DNA from: Malania oleifera
Taxonomy: Eukaryota > Streptophyta > Magnoliopsida > Santalales > Ximeniaceae
DNA: 64,000 nucleotides
Direction: 5' to 3'
Assembly: GCF_029873635.1 (NCBI RefSeq)
Contig: NC_080422.1
Span: 3,018,001 to 3,082,000 of the forward strand
Part shown: positions 11,537 to 24,070 of the stretch, one piece after another
Numbering within the stretch: the first letter of the stretch is position 1
Layout: each line of letters opens with the position of its first letter
Notes under the pieces: generated by a model
The model's database searches: none
Seen by the model: only the letters and a program-made list of their open reading frames with translations
What the model was told of the DNA's origin: nothing
Position numbers and translations under genes: made by a program

Positions 11537-11539
11537 CCT
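11537..11539 (-). promoter_or_regulatory. Splice-acceptor-like site one base before gag ATG (gypsy #1)
   Basis: On the minus strand the sequence reads gctattttccag, then G, then ATG at 11536-11534. The pyrimidine-rich AG in this exact position recurs at the gag starts of elements #2 and #3. Confidence 0.5.
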
Positions 11540-11825
11540 GGAAAATAGCAGTTGCAATTCAGTAATCCTATCCTCATAATTTACCCACCTATCCTCACCA
11601 CTCATCTCAACATTTCTAACTCATTGTTAATCCCCAGTCCTACATTCTAGGAACACAACCCGACAATAGCTTACTATGGTTTTCCTGAAATCGTCACCCC
11701 AGGAAAAACACAAAAACTACCACGGAAGTCCTGCCTCTAGACTGTAGAACAAAACCTCAAATCATTTCCTAAACTCTGGTATTGTTCCTGCTGCACTCTA
11801 AAGTCTACAGAACCTAGCAACCTAG

Positions 11826-11837
11826 GCTCTGATACCA
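11826..11837 (-). promoter_or_regulatory. Primer binding site, initiator-Met tRNA (gypsy #1)
   Basis: The minus strand has TGGTATCAGAGC two bases inside the LTR end (GGTCGTTACA). This is the standard PBS wording of plant chromoviruses primed by tRNA-iMet. Confidence 0.95.
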
Positions 11838-12844
11838 ACTGTAACGACCTGCTCCTTTTTCACATATATTTTTTTTTTATATAAATAAATTATCATCACA
11901 TCATACATTCCAACTCAGCAGGTCACAATCCATCTGGGCCCGTGGGCACCAGGGATATAACAAAACATACAGCAGAAGCCTACGTAGCAGAAAGTATAAA
12001 ATCATATACATCTCATCATAATGTGCATAACACATACCAGAGTCACTACAATTACTATCTCACAGTATATACATCTCAAAAATGAAATCTAGGGACAATC
12101 CCCACAAAACCTAACTGTCCCTACCAAAAACTTACCCTTCCAAAGAGGGCAAACAACTGATCTAGATCAGCGGGGCTTTTCCCGCTCTCCTATTAGGGGC
12201 TCCTGAAAAATGTATAAGAATTAGGGGTGAGACACCTCTCAGTAAGGGAAATAAACTAATACCAGTGTGTGGCAACATAAGTATTCTGTGTTCTACATAT
12301 ACCATACATAATATATTCAATACTGCTTATCAAATATGGAAAAACATATGCATATCAACACATAGCAGAATATACTGCATTTTCATAAACATATCTCATC
12401 TCATACACTAATAATAACATAAAACAATCCTAGTAGGTTAGCTGGTTGTTGTCATGTATTACCCCTACATGACTGGGTTGTGTGGCCCGAAGGCGGGACC
12501 TGACAATGGTTGGCCGACCACTGCCAAGTCAAACAGTAGTCTGTAGGTCCGATGGGTCTACCCAGACTGGTCCGTACACCAGGGGCGATAACAGCACACT
12601 TCTTGAAAATAACCACATCGACCATCCAATCTCACACCACTCCGTACAGCGGCGTTAACACAGATATCATGATCACAAGGACCATGGACACATAGCAACG
12701 GTACCGTGCAAGTGCTAGCCTAGACCAAGCCAACCAGGTTCTGATATCATATACATATACTAAAACCGTGATACATAAATATCTCATATCATTTATTTTC
12801 ACATCAATCATATCATTTCACATATATACGTGTATCATGAAAAT

Positions 12845-13095
12845 CATCGGCCCGTACGCCGGTATTACACATTTTAACATAGCACGGCCCGTACGCCAGC
12901 AAATCACATAGCACAGCCCATACGCTGGCAAACCACATAGCACGGCCCGTATGCCGGCAAATCACATAGCACAGCCCGTACGCAGGCAAATCACATAGCA
13001 CGGCCCATACGTCAGCAAATCTCATCCACATAGCACGGCCCATACGCCGGCAAATCACATATACATATAAAAATATCTCAGCCCGTACGCCGATT
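12845..13095. repeat. 29-bp minisatellite, 5' LTR copy
   Basis: Same cggcccgtacgccggcaaat units as at 5480-5720, differing by scattered transitions, mostly at CpG sites. Confidence 0.85.
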
Positions 13096-13749
13096 TTCCA
13101 TCATAGAAATCCATATCGTCCTCATTCCCAAAAAAAACAGTATTTCACAACATTTTTATACTCATGCCACACTAAACAAATTTTCTACGTATTCAACATA
13201 TCATCATTTAAACAGTATTTTCCAAATATAAATCATATATATAAATATATTTATTTTTCCTGAAACCAGATGCTATATATATATACATACATTTTCTCAA
13301 AACAAAACTAGCTTAGTTTATCCCCTTACCTGATTCCTGAAAAGCCCCTAAGAAAATCTTCCCCGTACCTACAAGGTTCTCAACTCAACACCCTGAAAAT
13401 GAAAACTCGCAGAATTAAAGTTTAGTATTTTCGTACGTATAACATTTTCTATAACTACCACTAAGTCAAATTCGACTTAAAAAGTCTTACCTCAACTTAG
13501 GGATGATTCCCAACGTTCCCAATCAACACCTTAGAACTGAAAATTTCCAGTATTAAAGTTCAGTATTTTTACGCGTATATCACTTTCTTCAACTGCCAAA
13601 AATTCAAATATTGAATATAAAGCCTTACCTTGGATTTGGGATGAAATCCAACTAGCCCGGAATCGAAGAGAGAGAGAGAGTCGTAGGAGAGAGGGAGAAG
13701 AGAGAGAGAGAGAGAGAATGAACTCAAAGCTTCTTAAAGAAGCTTGTGT

Positions 13750-13753
<4 letters not shown>

Positions 13754-13783
<30 letters not shown>

Positions 13784-13825
13784 GTAAACATTTATTAAAG
13801 TGTAGCTTCTTGAAGAAGCTTTTAT

Positions 13826-13897
<72 letters not shown>

Positions 13898-13907
13898 CAT
13901 GCTTTAA

Positions 13908-13945
<38 letters not shown>
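13754..13945. repeat. TA/CA compound microsatellite
   Basis: TA runs at 13754-13782, 13831-13857 and 13914-13940 flank a CA run at 13858-13882. Frames of Y-I repeats across it are artefacts. Confidence 0.95.
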
Positions 13946-14041
13946 CCTTATCATACTATTCATTTTACTTGTTAATTTAATTAATTAATTTTATTTTTTT
14001 ATTTTTTTATTATTATATATTTTTTTTTCCCGGTTACTACA

Positions 14042-14645
14042 GCAGATCAGTCAGTTCATGCAAAAAGGTGACGAGACATTCCAAGCTTGCTGGGAAAGAT
14101 TCAAGAACCTAATGAACATATGTTCACACCATGAATTCGAATCTTCGAGGTTAATGAATTATTTTTATACTGCTCTAACCCCTACGTGTAAACAATTTGT
14201 CCAAACTATGTGCAATGGGGAGTTCTTACGCAAGGAACCTGATAAGGCTCTATCATTCTTTGATTATGTAGCTAAGAGTGCCCAACAATGGAACACACGT
14301 CATGAGCAGGCACCGATAGCAATACAACCTCTCAGAGCGATCAGTGGTGGAGATAGATACGAGGTCAAAGAGGAAACTAGCTTACATGCTCTTGTTACTG
14401 CGTTGTCTAAGAAATTGGAGGTTATGGAATCATAAAAAGCGAAAGCTGAGGATTGCTCTATCTGTGAGACCTCAGACCATAGAATTCAAGACTATCAATT
14501 ACTACTAGTATGGAAAGAGGGTAGATCTGATCGAGTGCTGTTGGCGAATTGGGTCAACAAAACGCAGAATCGGTCGTTCTCAAACACTTATAACCCAGGA
14601 TGGAGGAATCATCTGAACCTCTAGTGGAAGAATGATCAGCCCGGT
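14042..14645 (+). pseudogene. Athila-like gag, middle fragment
   Basis: The frame (14058-14435) contains FQACWERFKNLMNICSHHEF and CNGEFLRKEPDKAL, the conserved core of Athila gag. It continues the fragment at 4740-5006 after the nested element #1. A stop after VMES and later frame damage end it. It is cut at 14646-14650 (ccatc) by a solo LTR and resumes at 19229. Confidence 0.8.
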
Positions 14646-14650
14646 CCATC
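14646..14650. repeat. TSD ccatc, left copy
   Basis: ccatc precedes the LTR start tgtcacaact and recurs at 19229-19233 right after the LTR end gtcgttaca. Confidence 0.9.
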
Positions 14651-14671
14651 TGTCACAACTTGCTCATTTTT

Positions 14672-14718
<47 letters not shown>

Positions 14719-15679
14719 TATCAATAACACAAATTCCACATCCAACTCAGCAAGTCACCATTCACCTGAGCCCATGGGTACCAGGGATAAAACACAATAT
14801 ACAGCAGAAGCCTACGCAGCAGAAAATATACAATCATATTCATTTCATCATAACATACATCACAATGTACCAGAGTCACTATAGTCACTGTACTCCCATA
14901 TATACATCTCAAAAATGAAATCTAGGGACAATTCCCACAAAACCATACTATCCCTACCAAAACTTACCCTTCCAAAGAGGGCAAACAACTAATCTAGTTC
15001 AGTGGGGCATTTCCCGCTCTCCTATCAGGGGCTCCTGAAAAATGTATGAATTTTAGGGGTGAGACACCTCTCAGTAAGGGAAATAAACTAATACTAATGT
15101 GTGGCAACATAAGTAATCCGTGTTCTACATATAACATACATATCATATCCAATACTGTTTAACAAATCTGGGAAAACATACGTGTATCAAAATCATGGCA
15201 GAACATACTGCATTTCATAACATAACTCATCTCATATCATAATAATAACATAAAAACATCCTAGTACGTTAGCTGGCTGTTGTCATGTATTACCCCCACA
15301 TGACTGGGTTGTGTGGCCCAAAGGCGAGACCTGACAATGGTTAGCCGACCACTGTCAAGTCGATAGTCTAGTCTATAGGTCCGATGGATCTACCCAGACT
15401 GGTCCGTACACCAGAGGCAATAACAGCACACTCCTCAAACATAACCACATCGACCATCCAATCTCACACCACTCCGTACAGCGACGTTAACACAGATATC
15501 ATGATCATGAGAACCATGGACACATAACAACGGTAACGTGCAAGTGCTAGCCTAAACCAAGCCAACTAGGTTCTGATATCATATACATATACTGAAATTG
15601 TGATACAGAGATATATCATATCTTTCATTTTCACATTAATCATATCATTTTACATATATAAGTGTATCATGAAAATCAT

Positions 15680-15950
15680 CGGCCCGTACGCCGGTATTAC
15701 ACATTATATCATAGCTCGGCCCATACACCAGCTACATATAGCCCATCTCGTACGCTGGCACATCACATCACATAGCTCGGCCCGTACGCTGGCAAATCAC
15801 ATCACATCGCACGACTTGTATGCCAGCAAATCTCATCACATAGCACGGCCCGTACACCGGCAACTCACACCACATGGCACGGCCCATATGCTGGCAAATC
15901 ACACAAAATCTCATCATAAAAAATCTCGGCCCATAAGCCGGTTTTCCCAT
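15680..15950. repeat. Minisatellite of family A, diverged copy
   Basis: About seven degenerate cggcccgtacgccgg units at ~30-bp spacing. Confidence 0.75.
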
Positions 15951-16689
15951 CATAATAACCATATCACCACATTCCCAGAACAACAGTATGTCACAATCAT
16001 TACTACTCATGCCACACTAAACTAGTTTTCCACGTATACAACATATCATTATCTTCAACAGGGTTTTCTTAAGTATAAAACATATACATTACATATGTAT
16101 TTTTCCTGAAAACGAGTGTTATAAATATATGCATACATATTACAAAAGAACTAGTTTAGTTTATCCCCTTACCTTATTCCTGGAAAGCCCCTAATAAAAT
16201 TGCCCCGCACCCGCAGGGTTCCTAACTCAACACCTTGAAAATGAAAAATCTTAGAATTAAAGTTCAGTATTTCGAAACATACAATATTTTCCTTAACTGC
16301 TAAAAACTCAAATATTTGGTAGAAAGTTTTCACCCAAAAGCATTCAAGTTTAACACCTGAGGGGTTTCCTGACCAATATTCCGAAACTGAAAACCCCCAG
16401 TATTAAATTTCAGTATTTTCATGCGTATGACACTTCTTCTAACTAGCGCAAGACCAAATATGGCTTAAAAAGCCTTCCCTCAACTTTGGGATGATTTCCA
16501 ACTAGCTTTCTCCCACGATCCGCTCCAGCAGATTTGGAGAGAACTCCGCCAGGAGCGTCGTGGTGACTTCAGATCGCCAATCTGACGACTAGTGGGGCCA
16601 GAAACGTAGAGAGAAGGGAGAGGGAGAGAGGAGAAAGAGAGTTTTCTTAAAAATATGATATTTCTCCTAGATTTTTCACTCTTATAAAA

Positions 16690-16890
16690 CAGGATTTCGT
16701 CGACGAGCCCGACCTTCGTCGATGAGTCCTTCACAAATTTCGTCGACGAGGCCCTATGTTCGTCGACGAAATTCAGGCTACCTTTGAACCTCTCTCGGTA
16801 TTTTCTCGTCGACGAAGCCCTGTGTTCGTCGACGAATTCTCTTAAGCCTTCGTTGACGAATACAGGGGATTCGTCGACGAAGCCCTGAAA
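16690..16890. repeat. TCGTCGACGA palindrome array
   Basis: About eight copies of TTCGTCGACGAA or one-base variants (16697, 16716, 16740, 16758, 16806, 16826, 16850, 16870). On the LTR's sense strand they lie immediately upstream of the TATA-like box. Confidence 0.85.
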
Positions 16891-16895
16891 CTCCC

Positions 16896-19100
16896 TGTCA
16901 GCTTTACCGTGATCCCAAGAAGGGGGATGAATTGGTATTTTTAAAATTTATCTCCTAGGTATTCCTCCTAATAGCAGTATGTTCACAAGCCTATGGTTAA
17001 TCTAGTGCAAATAATGTAAATATACCAGAAATTAAATAAAGTAGTTTAAACAATCACACAAACACCAGAAAGCAGTAAAGAAAGGATAACACGCAGATAT
17101 GTTATCGAGGTTTGGCCAACTGCCTACGTCCTCGCCTTGGCTAACCAGCACAAGGATTATCACAATAACTTGCTCACTTAAACGAGTGGAGCGGCACCTA
17201 TACAAACCAGGTCAAATTACCACAGGGCTGACCTCAACCTTTACACCAATCCTTACCGGGCTGGATTACCGCCCCCTCAGGCCACGCCTGGAATCTCTCA
17301 GGTATACAATCAAATGGTACAATATATGGTGCTTTCACGTAAAGCAGATTTGTACCACAAATTCGTACAGACACAAACACCACAGATGATTTAAAATGTA
17401 AACTCTGTGTGGTCTAAATATTTCAACTCTCAACTATGTTTTCTATCAGTGTAGTAAGTACATGAGAGTGTCAAACAAGCAATCTGTGTATCTCAAGGTA
17501 TTTCAATCAAATATGTTCACACAGAATATCAGATAAGCCTCAAAAATATCAATCAATAGAATATCTCAATCATGGAAGTATGTATATGCTTGGATTGCAA
17601 AATATATAGGATCTTTGTTTTCAGCAAAAATATTTGAGTGAATAAATATTGCAACAAAGATGTTTCACCTCAAACACAAATATCTCCTCAAATGGTTTTC
17701 AAAATAAAGAGATATTTGTAAATGATTTTGAAAATAGTTCGCAACCAAAAGCAAAAATGGGCTTCTTAATATATTGCAACAAATATGCAATCTCAGAAGA
17801 CCTAGTAAAGTTTTCTTAGGATGAACTTATTGGCTAAGTACCCTAAGAATCCTTTTGGTTTAGCTCTCAATAAAAATATATCAATCTCACAACCAAGAGA
17901 GAGTAAACCTTCCTATCTGAGCACTCAAGAATACTTACAAATGATTTTACGAGTATTGAATGTAAGCTAGAGTGTATTTGGAAGAGTATGAGCGAATAAG
18001 AGTTAAAAGAAAGAATTTTTGTTTGAGAGAAATTTTCTTAATCTTTTTTGCTAATCGATACTTAATCCACCAAATGAAGGAGTATATACAGACATACTGA
18101 AAATTTTGACCGTTGGGGACCTATTAGGGATTGTTAGAAAAGATTAATAACATTTAAATCAATTTAACCCTGTTTAAAATTATTAACTGCGGTAAAAAAA
18201 TAGGAGCAACCCGAGAGGTCCGGTCGACCAAACGTGTTTCGGTCGACCAAGACTCAAATGGTTCGGTTGACCAGGGGACTTTTGAACTGAAAGGCTCGGT
18301 TGACCGGAGAGGGCGATTTCCCAATTTTCTGAGTTTCGGTCGATCAGGGCATTTTGAACTGCCTGGTTCGGTCGACCAGACCACTGGGAATTCTTCCGAG
18401 GACCCTCCGGTCGACCAGGTAGTTGGAGAACAAATGTTCTCGGTCGACTAGATGGTCAACTGTTGACCCAGGAGGGTTTCGGTCGATCAAGGCCTTTTGA
18501 ACTACCAGTTTCGATCGACCGAGTGGTCAATCTTTGACCCAAGGGAGTTTCGGTCGACCAGGGCCTTTTGAACTACCTTTGCTGGTCGATCGGGTGGTCA
18601 AACTTTGACCCAGGGTGTCTTGGTCAACCAGGCCAAAATGAACTGGCTTGGCTGGTCGACCGAAAGTGCATCGTGTGTGCATTTTGGTCCCGTATTAAAG
18701 CAAACAAGGCCTATTCAAGTGCCTAACAAATATATGTGAAAGTGTGAGTGTCCTAGGGACACTTGGGGTCCAATTTGAATACACTGAAAAAGTTCAATGT
18801 CGGTCGACCTAATACCCTAAGGTCTTTCTATGGTTATTTTTGGTTTGTATCTGGTTTGAGCTTACAAAATAAACCATGCATGTGATGTGTGTGCTTATTA
18901 CAAACCGAATACCCTAATTACTATTACAGACAAATTTCACTAAAAATTATTACAATTACGAGCATGAGATTGTCTTCAAGCTTTGAGCTTTCACGTGCCA
19001 TTGATGATATGCTAATATGAACCTGCACATGAACTAGATATTTATTAAATACAGGAGTATTTGTCATTATTAAAACCGGGCGTGACCTATAAGGTCAACA
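16896..19100 (-). mobile_element. Solo LTR of family X, copy 2
   Basis: Runs from tgtcagcttt to aaggtcaaca (2205 bp) with perfect TSD ctccc at 16891-16895 and 19101-19105. The lineage is not certain. The motif at 17105-17134 (gttcggcc ... gcctacgtcctcg on the plus strand) is the GAGGACGTAGGC word common in U5-like parts of plant LTRs when read on the minus strand, so the sense strand is probably minus. No protein-coding region is supported. TATATA on the minus strand lies near 18091. Confidence 0.85.
18205..18670. repeat. GGTCGACC palindrome array in X copy 2
   Basis: About a dozen copies of TCGGTCGACCAG or close variants occur at ~40-bp spacing, just upstream (minus-strand sense) of the TATA-like box at ~18091. 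Confidence 0.85.
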
Positions 19101-19228
19101 CTCCCCCTTTTTGTTTTTCTCTTCCGAAATGCAATGTCGTCGATGAAGTCTACGGCTTCCTTTTGTTTCCGGTTTCCATTTCCCTTTCCTTATTATTTAA
19201 GTTTCATTTTTAAATTTGGGTCGTTACA

Positions 19229-20815
19229 CCATCATCCTTGCGGTATCAACAAGTTCCTCAACCTTATGCATCGCCTCCACAACCGACATATCACCCAGTT
19301 GCAGCTCCTCAACCGCAGTATCAGCCGCAATAGAATTCTCAGAGCTATGCACCACCGGGATTCCAACCAACTCTAGCTCCTATTCTAGCAAAGAAATCTA
19401 CTGATGATAGCATGGCGCAGATGGCGAACATGCTCCAACAATTCATGTGGCTTCATGCTACGACCATCGAAGAATTGAGAGATGTCGTGAATAAGATAAG
19501 TACACAGCTGAATACCCTGGAAAAAGGGAAATTCCCTGCACAACCTCAGCCTAATCCCCAGGCATATAGATATAGTAACAGTAACCGGTGCACAATGTTT
19601 TAGGGGATGCTTTTGAGTCAACTAAGGAAGTTATTACCTTGTGAAGCGGAAAAGAAGTTGCCCATCCTGAAATGCCCGCTGATCAACAAACAGTTGCTCC
19701 AACACCTGAAGTGACAGCACAGCCAGATGAGGGAAAATAAAAATTGAATGAAGCCAGCTCAAGTTTAATAAAGTCGAATAATAAGGAGGATGAGCCGGTT
19801 AAGGAGTATCAACCTGTGGTACCTTATCCTTATTGGTTGACATCTGATCAAAAGAATAAGTATCACACTGAGATCCAATAAATATTTAAACAGATGAAGA
19901 TCAACATTCCACTTCTAGAGGCCATACAGAAAATCCCTGCATATGCAAAATTTTTGAAAGACCTATGCACAGTAAAAAGGAAATTGAACGTGAAGAAAAA
20001 GGCTTTCTTTACTAAGCAGGTTAGCACATTGATACTAAGTCAGACTCCACAAAAACTTAGAGAGACCTTGGTTCTCCCACTATTTCGATCATGATTGGTG
20101 AATCTCGTATCGGGAGAGCTCTACTTGATTTGGGGAGTAGTGTGAACTTGCTCCCATTTTTGATATATGAACAACTGGGTTTAGGTGAGCTGAAGAGAAC
20201 TACTATGATGCTACAGTTGGCAGACAGATCTGTCAAAACTCCACAAGGCGTTGTTGAGGATGTATTGGTTCAAGTTGACAAATTTTAATTTTACTACCCC
20301 ATGGATTTTGTTGTTCTGGACATACAACAACATGTTTCCACCATATATCAGGCCCCTGTCATTCTTGAGCAACCATTCCTTGCTACTTCTAATGCCCTGA
20401 TTAATTGTTGAAGCGGAGTACTTAAGCTCACGTTTGGGAACATGACATTGGAAATGAACGTATTCAATGCTCACAAGATGTCACATGCAGTTGATGTAAT
20501 AGATAATTTGGATATTTCAGAGCTACTGTCAGTACTTGATGTTGATGGCCCGTTTGAAAATGACTCTTTTGAACAGCTTGAAGAATTTAATGAAAAACTA
20601 CCAGAATCGGAAGGGCGGATTCCAGAGATAGACAGTACCCCTCATATGAACTAAAACCATTGCCTAAAAAGCTAAAATATGTTTTCTTGGGTCCAGCAGA
20701 CGGCACATTCCCTATGGTAATTTCTTCTCACCTTACTCTTAAACGGGAAACTGAGCTATTGCTGGTACTAAGGAAGCATCACGGAGCGATAGGAAGGACC
20801 ATTGCAGACATCAAG
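19229..20815 (+). pseudogene. Athila-like gag C-terminus and protease
   Basis: The gag proline/glutamine-rich segment (19229-19600) is followed by a protease-like domain from 20091, RALLDLGSSVNLLPF with the hydrophobic-D-L-G core usual in Athila. Next come LQLADRSVKTPQGVVEDVLV, then LEQPFLATSNALIN and LTFGNMTLEMNVFN. The next piece, KLKYVFLGP, then IADIK at 20801-20815, is the linker into RT. Stops interrupt each part. The reading continues after the nested LTR at 22699. Confidence 0.75.
20811..20815. repeat. TSD tcaag, left copy
   Basis: tcaag ends the Athila IADIK codons and recurs at 22699-22703. Confidence 0.85.
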
Positions 20816-22698
20816 AGTAGTAATCCGAAAAATAATATAATTTAAATAAAGAGGGAGAGAAAATAGAAACAGAAACAGAAGGAGGCCGTAGACTTCATCG
20901 ATGACATTGCATTTTGGAGAATAAAAATAATTTCAGGAAATTACCCAGCTTCGTTGACGAACACAGGGTCTCGTCGACGAAGGTCTTCATAATTTCGTCG
21001 ACGAACACAGGGCTTCGTCGACGAGAAAATACCGAGAGAGGTTTCCGGCTGCTCTGAATTTCTCGAAGAATACAGGGCTTCATCGATGAATTTTATGAAA
21101 GACTCGTCGATGAGGTGACGTGTCTCGTCGACGAATCTGGCAGTATAAAAGGAGGGAAATCGGGATATTTGTCATTTCTCATGCCACTTTCTCTCTCTAC
21201 GTCTCCCTCTCCTTTCTCTCTTCGATTTCGGCCTCGCTAGTCGCCAGATCGACGATCCGAAGTCACCACAATGCTCCTGGCGGAGTTCTCTACAAATCTG
21301 CCGGAGCAGATCGTTGGGAAAACAAAGTTAGATTTCATCCGAAATTCAGGGTAAGGCCTTTTAGTCTCTTTTTGACTTTATGACAGTTATAGGAAATAAT
21401 GTAGGCGGAGAAATACTGATATTATGTTCTGGCATATGTTGGTTTCAGGGTGTTTTGTAGGAGGCCCTACGGGTGTTAGGCTTATATTCCCTAGGGGTTT
21501 TCCAGTAGTCAGGTAAGGGAAATATGCTATGCTAGGCATTTCTTAAAATATGATACAATTTATTTAATTACAAAAATTATGTATTTAGTATGGTGTGGCT
21601 TGTGAATATGTATATGGTACGGGGATATGTTTCATGAATTTAGTTTTATGATTTTATGAATTTCAGTATTATGATCATGCAGGTTCAGTATTATGATTAT
21701 TCAGTTCTCAGTATTACGTATGAATTACAGTTACAGTTTATGCAACATCATGATTATTTCAGTACTTCAGAATCATGACAAATCAGATAGATATATATAT
21801 ACAGAAATATATTATATGATATCAGACCCTGTTGGACTTGCCGCTACAGAGCACAGTACTGTTGCTATAGATACTATGTTACTTATTTAGTGCAACCACC
21901 TATTCAAATAATACGTGGTAAAGTCGACCACCTAGGCCCTTGAAGAGGTTAGGCTCCCCATCCAGATATGGGTTGAGGTGGGTAGGTCGACTGACGGAGT
22001 TTAGTGATTTATTCCTGATTGGCCAGCCAGGGTAAATCCAGCCTACGGGCTGCACAACCCTGTCATGAGGGGGGGCAAGTCATGACACACAAATAGCCAC
22101 AGAGAATAGTTTTAGTTACTATTGCATACGTATGAATTTACAGTAACAGGGACTATACTTATGTACACTAGAAGTATTTGAATTATAACCATAATACTAT
22201 CATGTTAAGCAATAGGAAAAAAGGGTGGTGTATTCTATTATTTGTACTGTACTTTTGTACTCAGTTATTCATGTGTATATGAAAACAGATTTCATGATAT
22301 ATATAGTAGCTCATTTGCCACACACTAGCAATAGCATATTTCTCCTTACTGAGCGTTGACTCATCCCAGTGTTGAAACATTTTTCAGGTGATCCAGGTAG
22401 GCAAGGAGATCAGGCTCGCAAATAGAGGGGCATCTGTAGTGCCCTATCAGAGAGTGAGTATCATTTTTGGGAGCGTTTTTTTTGTATAGCCCTCACCAAT
22501 TGAGGATATTTTGGGAATACAGTTATATTTGTAAATATTGGAAAACATTTCAGAACTCTGGTATTGTATATAATGGTTATGGATATGTTTATATGATTCT
22601 GCTTCTCACTACTTAGGTTAATGTTGTGGTATCAGAGTATGTTAATTGTTACAGTGTTTTAAAAAAAGCAATTTCAGTTAATTAAGCAGGTCGTTACA
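20816..22698 (+). mobile_element. Solo LTR, family C
   Basis: Starts agtagtaatccg (first base of TG mutated) and ends gtcgttaca, with perfect TSD tcaag. Sense order: GTCGACGA array 20885-21130; TATAAAAGG near 21144; CT-rich leader; conserved block 21255-21335; donor GTAAGG at 21351; acceptor AG ending 21448; donor GTAAGG at 21513; acceptor AG ending 22387. Direct words cagtattatgatcat recur near 21660-21780. Confidence 0.9.
20885..21130. repeat. TCGTCGACGA palindrome array
   Basis: About nine palindromes or CpG-decayed variants (for example ttcgtcgacg at 20993 and tcgtcgacga at 21125) just before the TATA box. Confidence 0.85.
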
Positions 22699-23600
22699 TC
22701 AAGGGTATCGACCCCTCGATTTGCAGTCACAACATCTTCCTTGAAGGAGACTCTAAACCAGTTCGAGATGCACAATGGAGGCTGAATCCAACCATGAAGG
22801 AGGTGGTAAAAAACGAAGTGCTAAAATTATTAGCTGCTGACATCATCTATCTGATATCCGACAGCAAATGGTTAAGCCCAACACAGTAGTTCCAAAAAAA
22901 TTTGGTTTGACTATCATTGAAAATGCTAATGGAGAATTGATTCCATCTAGGAAAGTAACGGATTGGAGAACGTGCATTGTGGTAATTCCTTTTACTATTT
23001 CTTGGACGGATTTTCTGGTTATTATCGAATTGTTGTAGCACCTGAGGATCAAAAGAAGACTACCTTCACTTGTCCCTTTGGTACTTTCGCATTTCGCAGA
23101 ATGTCATTCGGTCTATGCTATGCACCTGCTACTTTCCAGCACTGTATGATGAGTATTTTCTCTTATATGTTATATGATATGTGTGAAATTTTTATGGATG
23201 ATTTTTCTTTGTTCGGTAAGTCCTTTGATATTTGTTTGAAAAATTTGACTGCTATTTTGAAAAATGTGAGGAAAAGAATTTGCTTTTGAATTGGGAAAAA
23301 TGTCAATTTATGGTAAGTAGTGGTTTAGTGCTTGGTCATTTGGTTTCTGAGTGTGGTATAGAGGTTGACAGGGCTAAGGTAGAGTTGATTTCCTGGTTAC
23401 CTATCCCTAAGATAGTTAGGGATATCCATTATTTCCTTGGTCATGTCGGCTTCTATAGGTGTTTTATTTAGGGTTTTAGTAGTATTGCTAAACCATTGTG
23501 TACTTTATTACAGAATGAGACTGAATTTTTGTGGATTGATGAATGTCAACAGGTTTTTGAAACACTAAAGAAACATTTGACTATTGCACCTGAGAAATCA
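22699..23600 (+). pseudogene. Athila-like reverse transcriptase fragment
   Basis: Continues IADIK with GIDPS, MKEVVKNEVLKLL, ISDSKW, a damaged part, then TTFTCPFGTFAFRRMSFGL, CEIFMDDFSLFG (YMDD-class catalytic box) and LGHLVSECGIEVDRAKVELI. Several frameshifts and stops. It ends within the RT/RNase H connection at about 23600, where minus-strand gag of gypsy #2 abuts without a visible duplication, so the rest of Athila has been lost. Confidence 0.85.
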
Positions 23601-23881
23601 TGCATCCTTAGTACTACCACCTACCTATAAATTTCTTACTTCAAGTTTCTCTCGAACATCCTAGCCTTCTTAACTTCATCTCGAACAATATAAAGGCAGA
23701 AACGCGATAATTTGATAAATTTCGCCACGTACTACTAGACTGTAATTGAACCTTGGGACAAGCTCAGAAACTCCTGAACCCTAGCCTCTCTAACCAAGGT
23801 AGGATTGTGACAACCCGGATAATAATGGGATTTAAATAATAAAGAGAAAGGGAAATGGAAACAGTAACAGAAGGAGGAAGT

Positions 23882-24070
23882 CGACTTTGTCGACGAACAT
23901 AGGAATTTCGTCGACAAGGGTATAAAAGGGCCTCGTTGACGAAGCCAAGTTTCGTCGACGAGGAAATACCGAGAGAGGTTTTGGGCAGTTTCAATTTCGT
24001 CGATGAGGAATGGGTTTCGTCGACGAAATTATTAAAGGACTTGTCGAAGAGATGATGTGGCTTGTCGATG
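23882..24070. repeat. TCGTCGACGA palindrome array
   Basis: About eight copies, several decayed at CpG (tcgtcgacaa, tcgttgacga, tcgtcgatga). Confidence 0.8.

Larger units (their letters stand above)
5007..14041 (-). mobile_element. Tekay-like Ty3/gypsy element #1 (minus strand)
   Basis: A nearly complete element. The 5' LTR is at 11840-14041 and the truncated 3' LTR at 5007-6733. There is an initiator-Met PBS, a gag-pol frame with chromovirus order (gag, protease, RT, RNase H, integrase, chromodomain-like tail) and a polypurine tract. It is inserted in Athila gag. The right flank is gcaga (14042-14046), but the left target duplication is gone because about 540 bp of the left LTR and some Athila gag are deleted. 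Its LTRs are of the family called A here. Confidence 0.9.
11840..14041 (-). mobile_element. 5' LTR of gypsy #1 (family A, complete)
   Basis: Runs from tgtaacgacc to ggttactaca (plus-strand view), a TG...CA LTR of 2202 bp. On the minus strand it holds the CT-rich leader, splice-like sites (for example CCAAG|GTAAGG at 13627, and AGGAATCAG|GTAAGG near 13330) and the 29-bp minisatellite at 12845-13095. It lacks a 93-bp block present in the 3' LTR. Confidence 0.9.
14651..19228 (-). mobile_element. Solo LTR, family A, with nested X solo LTR
   Basis: TG...CA ends and perfect 5-bp duplications (ccatc) with no internal retroelement region mark a solo LTR. Subtracting the X insert (16896-19100 plus one TSD copy) leaves about 2.37 kb. 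The sense strand is minus: a GTCGACGA palindrome array lies at 16690-16890, the conserved leader block at 16500-16570, and the minisatellite at 15680-15950. The first donor-like site is mutated (GT to GG near 16468). Confidence 0.9.

Noticed and set aside
13744..13980. Frames of alternating Y-I or H-T residues
   Set aside because: Direct translation of TA and CA microsatellites.
20885..21130. Regularly spaced palindromic repeats resembling a CRISPR array
   Set aside because: Units are 10-12 bp, spacing is irregular, spacers are themselves repeated between copies, and the context is a plant LTR promoter.
21271..21330. Short upstream ORF beginning M-L-L-A-E-F-S in the LTR leader
   Set aside because: The ATG is ACG in several other LTRs. 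Since ACG to ATG is a CpG transition, the ATG is probably derived and not a conserved uORF.
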